Shown: piece after piece, positions 5,510-7,146 of the stretch
How positions within the stretch are numbered: position 1 is the first letter of the stretch
How the letters are laid out: each line of letters starts with the position of its first letter
NCBI GenBank assembly: GCA_003663585.1
Contig: QMTU01000030.1
Span: 1 to 7,146 of the forward strand
DNA from: Thermoplasmata archaeon
GTDB taxonomy: Archaea > Thermoplasmatota > B47-G6
Length of the DNA stretch: 7,146 nt
Direction: 5' to 3'
Notes under the pieces: generated by a model
What the model was told of the DNA's origin: nothing
Database searches by the model: none
What the model saw: the letters and a program-made list of their open reading frames with translations, nothing else
Program-made: the position numbers and the translations under genes

Positions 5510-6274
5510 TTATTCTATTGTTGCTCTTTCAAACAGAAACATTGCTATCAGAAGAAACACAAGGGCTAATCCCACAAGAGCTAATATATCAAAGATTACA
5601 CTGAACTTAGAGATCCCTATAAGGAAGTATCTCGAGGCATCCACAGCATAGGTGAGAGGATCTATGTATGCAAGATATTTCATCCACTCAGGCATGGTGT
5701 CTAGGGGGTAGAATGCTCCACTCAAGAATAATAGGGGCATCATGAGGAAGTTCATTATTAGCTGAAAGCCCTCCTGACTGCCCATTTTCAGGGCCATAGA
5801 AATTCCCATACTTGAAAAGGCTATTGAAAGTATTATACCTACAAGAACTGCCGGAACTATGCCCTTTATTCTTATGTTAGCTGCTATGGTAAGAGAAAAG
5901 ACTAGAATCACAAGTCCTTGGAGCGCTATGACTAGTGAATCTCCTATAACTCTTCCAGCAATTCCTGCTTTTCTTGAGGATGGTGCTACTAAGAGCTCCT
6001 TTAGGAATCCAAATTGCTTATCCCAGAGAACGCTTATACCGCTCATCAAGCTTCCTGTAAATATGGACATTGCAAATATTCCCGGAACAAGGAATGAGAG
6101 ATAGTCCACGCCACCGAATATAATCCTTGCATAGGGAAAGTTGAACACCTTGCTCCATCCAAGACCAAAAAACACAAGCCAAATTAATGGCATAAATATT
6201 GTACCAAGAACCCTGGACTTTGCTCTTATGAACCTCTTAATCTGCCTATACACCATAGTGACAAATGCGTCCAT
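5510..6274 (-). CDS. ABC-2 type exporter permease (DrrB-like)
   Basis: A 254-residue membrane protein, the usual length for ABC-2 permeases. About six hydrophobic segments can be seen, roughly at residues 22-40, 58-80, 107-132, 138-160, 169-190 and 227-247. The cytoplasmic loop after the second carries KELLVAPSSR (92-101), the family motif that contacts the ATPase, and the stretch LLFLSGAFYPLDTMPEWMKY (181-200) before the last span is typical of the NodJ/DrrB group. It forms the membrane channel of an exporter together with the ATPase encoded just upstream. The ATG at 6274 is 6 bp past the ATPase stop, and its GAGGTGA ribosome site overlaps that stop, so the two genes are co-translated. Substrate is not predictable; relatives export drugs, polyketides, lipids or polysaccharides. 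A 25-bp piece of this gene (from F170 to M178) is repeated just after its stop codon. Confidence 0.93.
   Translation of the reverse strand: MDAFVTMVYRQIKRFIRAKSRVLGTIFMPLIWLVFFGLGWSKVFNFPYARIIFGGVDYLSFLVPGIFAMSIFTGSLMSGISVLWDKQFGFLKELLVAPSSRKAGIAGRVIGDSLVIALQGLVILVFSLTIAANIRIKGIVPAVLVGIILSIAFSSMGISMALKMGSQEGFQLIMNFLMMPLLFLSGAFYPLDTMPEWMKYLAYIDPLTYAVDASRYFLIGISKFSVIFDILALVGLALVFLLIAMFLFERATIE
5742..5766 (-). repeat. 25-bp direct repeat, copy inside the ABC permease gene
   Basis: This is the coding copy of the repeat also present at 5480-5504. It encodes QLIMNFL plus parts of the flanking codons, at the start of the fifth membrane segment of the permease. By chance a 25-base exact match in a window of this size is essentially not expected. 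Confidence 0.85.
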
Positions 6275-6280
6275 AGGCGT

Positions 6281-7146
6281 TCACCTCTTCCTAGGAAATC
6301 TTCTCCTTACAATTTGCGTCATGTAGCTCTCTGGATAAGATTCCTCATCTCTTAAGTTTCTCCCTGTGAGATGTATAAATACGTCATTTAGAGAGGGTTT
6401 ACGGTAGCTTATCTCAAGAATCTTAAGACCACGCTTATTCATTTTTTCAAAGATCTCAGGAATAGCTCTTGACGCGTCATCGACTATTATCTCGAGAAGA
6501 CCGCTCTTTAAAAGCCTCCATGACTTAGCAAATGATAGATCCAAATCTTTAGTTATACCTTCATTGGCAAACTTCACATATATTATGTCGCTTCCCACTA
6601 GACGTTTAAGGTCATCTGCTGAGCCCTCTGCAATGATCTTTCCATGATCTATTATAGAAATCCTATCTGCGAGCTGTTCTGCCTCGTCCATGTAGTGGGT
6701 TGTGAGGAATATTGTCATGTCGTACTCCTTTTTCACATCTCTTATATAATCCCATATCCTAGACCTAGTTTGTGGATCAAGACCTATTGTAGGCTCATCT
6801 AAAAACAAAATTTCTGGAAGATGTAAAAGGCCTCTAGCTATTTCAAGTCTCCTTATCATTCCCCCACTAAAGGTCTTTAGTTGTTTGTCCTTAAACCTGT
6901 CCAGCTCTACAAACTTTAGCATTTCTAGTATCCTCTCATGAAGCTCTTTTCCCTTAAGGCCATAAATCCTTCCATGTATGTACAAGTTCTCATATGCTGT
7001 TAGCTCCCTATCATAAGTTGGCTCCTGAAAGACAATTCCTATTTTTCTCCTCACGGCCTTTGGCTCCTTAAGGACGTCATGCCCCGCAACTATGGCGTGT
7101 CCAGAAGTTGGTTTTAATAGTGTAGTTAGGATATTTATCGTAGTGG
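6281..7146 (-). CDS. ABC exporter ATPase, DrrA-like, 5' end outside the window
   Basis: The ATP-hydrolysing subunit of an ABC exporter (COG1131, DrrA/CcmA group). The gene runs off the right edge: an open reading frame continues past an internal GTG at 7054, and the first visible codons read TTINILTTLLKPTSG, the stretch that directly follows a Walker A lysine, so only the N-terminus and most of the P-loop are missing. Numbering the first whole codon (base 7144) as 1, the 287 visible residues show the Q-loop glutamine (GIVFQE, Q40), the signature FSGGM (92-96) followed by RRLEIARGL, Walker B LFLDEP (113-118, catalytic E117), the D-loop GLDPQTR (121-127) and the switch histidine in LTTHYMDEAEQ (H150). 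The last 130 residues form a DrrA-type C-terminal domain ending LNDVFIHLTGRNL. All motifs needed for ATPase activity appear intact. It is followed after 6 bp by its permease. Confidence 0.95.
   Translation of the reverse strand, partial: TTINILTTLLKPTSGHAIVAGHDVLKEPKAVRRKIGIVFQEPTYDRELTAYENLYIHGRIYGLKGKELHERILEMLKFVELDRFKDKQLKTFSGGMIRRLEIARGLLHLPEILFLDEPTIGLDPQTRSRIWDYIRDVKKEYDMTIFLTTHYMDEAEQLADRISIIDHGKIIAEGSADDLKRLVGSDIIYVKFANEGITKDLDLSFAKSWRLLKSGLLEIIVDDASRAIPEIFEKMNKRGLKILEISYRKPSLNDVFIHLTGRNLRDEESYPESYMTQIVRRRFPRKR
6283..6289 (-). promoter_or_regulatory. Ribosome binding site coupling permease to ATPase
   Basis: The minus strand reads GAAGAGGTGAACGCCT before the permease ATG; the GAGGTGA overlaps the TGA stop of the ATPase gene. 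This layout implies translational coupling and matched amounts of the two subunits. Confidence 0.7.

Noticed and set aside
7052..7054. GTG as the start of the ABC ATPase
   Set aside because: The frame stays open to the window edge and the upstream codons encode the conserved stretch following Walker A, so the real start is outside the window.

Overview
The window looks like part of a hyperthermophilic archaeal chromosome, most likely from the Thermoproteota (Crenarchaeota). The signs are an AT-rich composition with many ATA, AGA and AGG codons, stand-alone small genes typical of that group (a separate MetRS-beta-like tRNA-binding protein and an archaeal Tpt1/KptA), TTG starts behind very strong GGGGTGA ribosome binding sites, and short spacers carrying TATA-like elements. 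Nothing in the sequence fixes the genus.

Layout. The left end (1-611) is a plus-strand pair: the 3' end of an AstE/AspA-type deacylase gene, then a small OB-fold tRNA-binding protein related to the MetRS beta subunit. Only 12 bp away and convergent is a minus-strand operon at 2761-624. It holds a TTG-started RNA 2'-phosphotransferase (kptA) that overlaps by 4 bp (ATGA) with a 486-residue protein of unknown function, whose C-terminus resembles the cysteine-rich DUF1998 domain but which has no helicase part. A 287-bp spacer (2762-3048) with small inverted repeats and a candidate kptA promoter follows. Next come a GT4-type glycosyltransferase gene (4359-3049) and a DUF1177-family gene (5346-4417), both minus strand. 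The right end is a minus-strand ABC exporter operon: a DrrA-like ATPase whose 5' end lies beyond the window (7146-6281), then an ABC-2 permease (6274-5510) whose ribosome site overlaps the ATPase stop.

How the genes work together. The two ABC genes should form one exporter. kptA and the DUF1998-like gene are translationally coupled and are the best candidate for an undescribed functional pair, perhaps in RNA repair, tRNA end processing or ADP-ribose chemistry. The glycosyltransferase and DUF1177 genes have no partner visible here.

The most noteworthy observations are the kptA/DUF1998-like pair, the loss of the usual HGT motif in KptA, a 25-bp exact direct repeat that places a piece of the ABC permease gene just downstream of its own stop codon, and a GC palindrome that could mask the DUF1177 ribosome binding site. 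No CRISPR array, rRNA, tRNA or transposon was seen.
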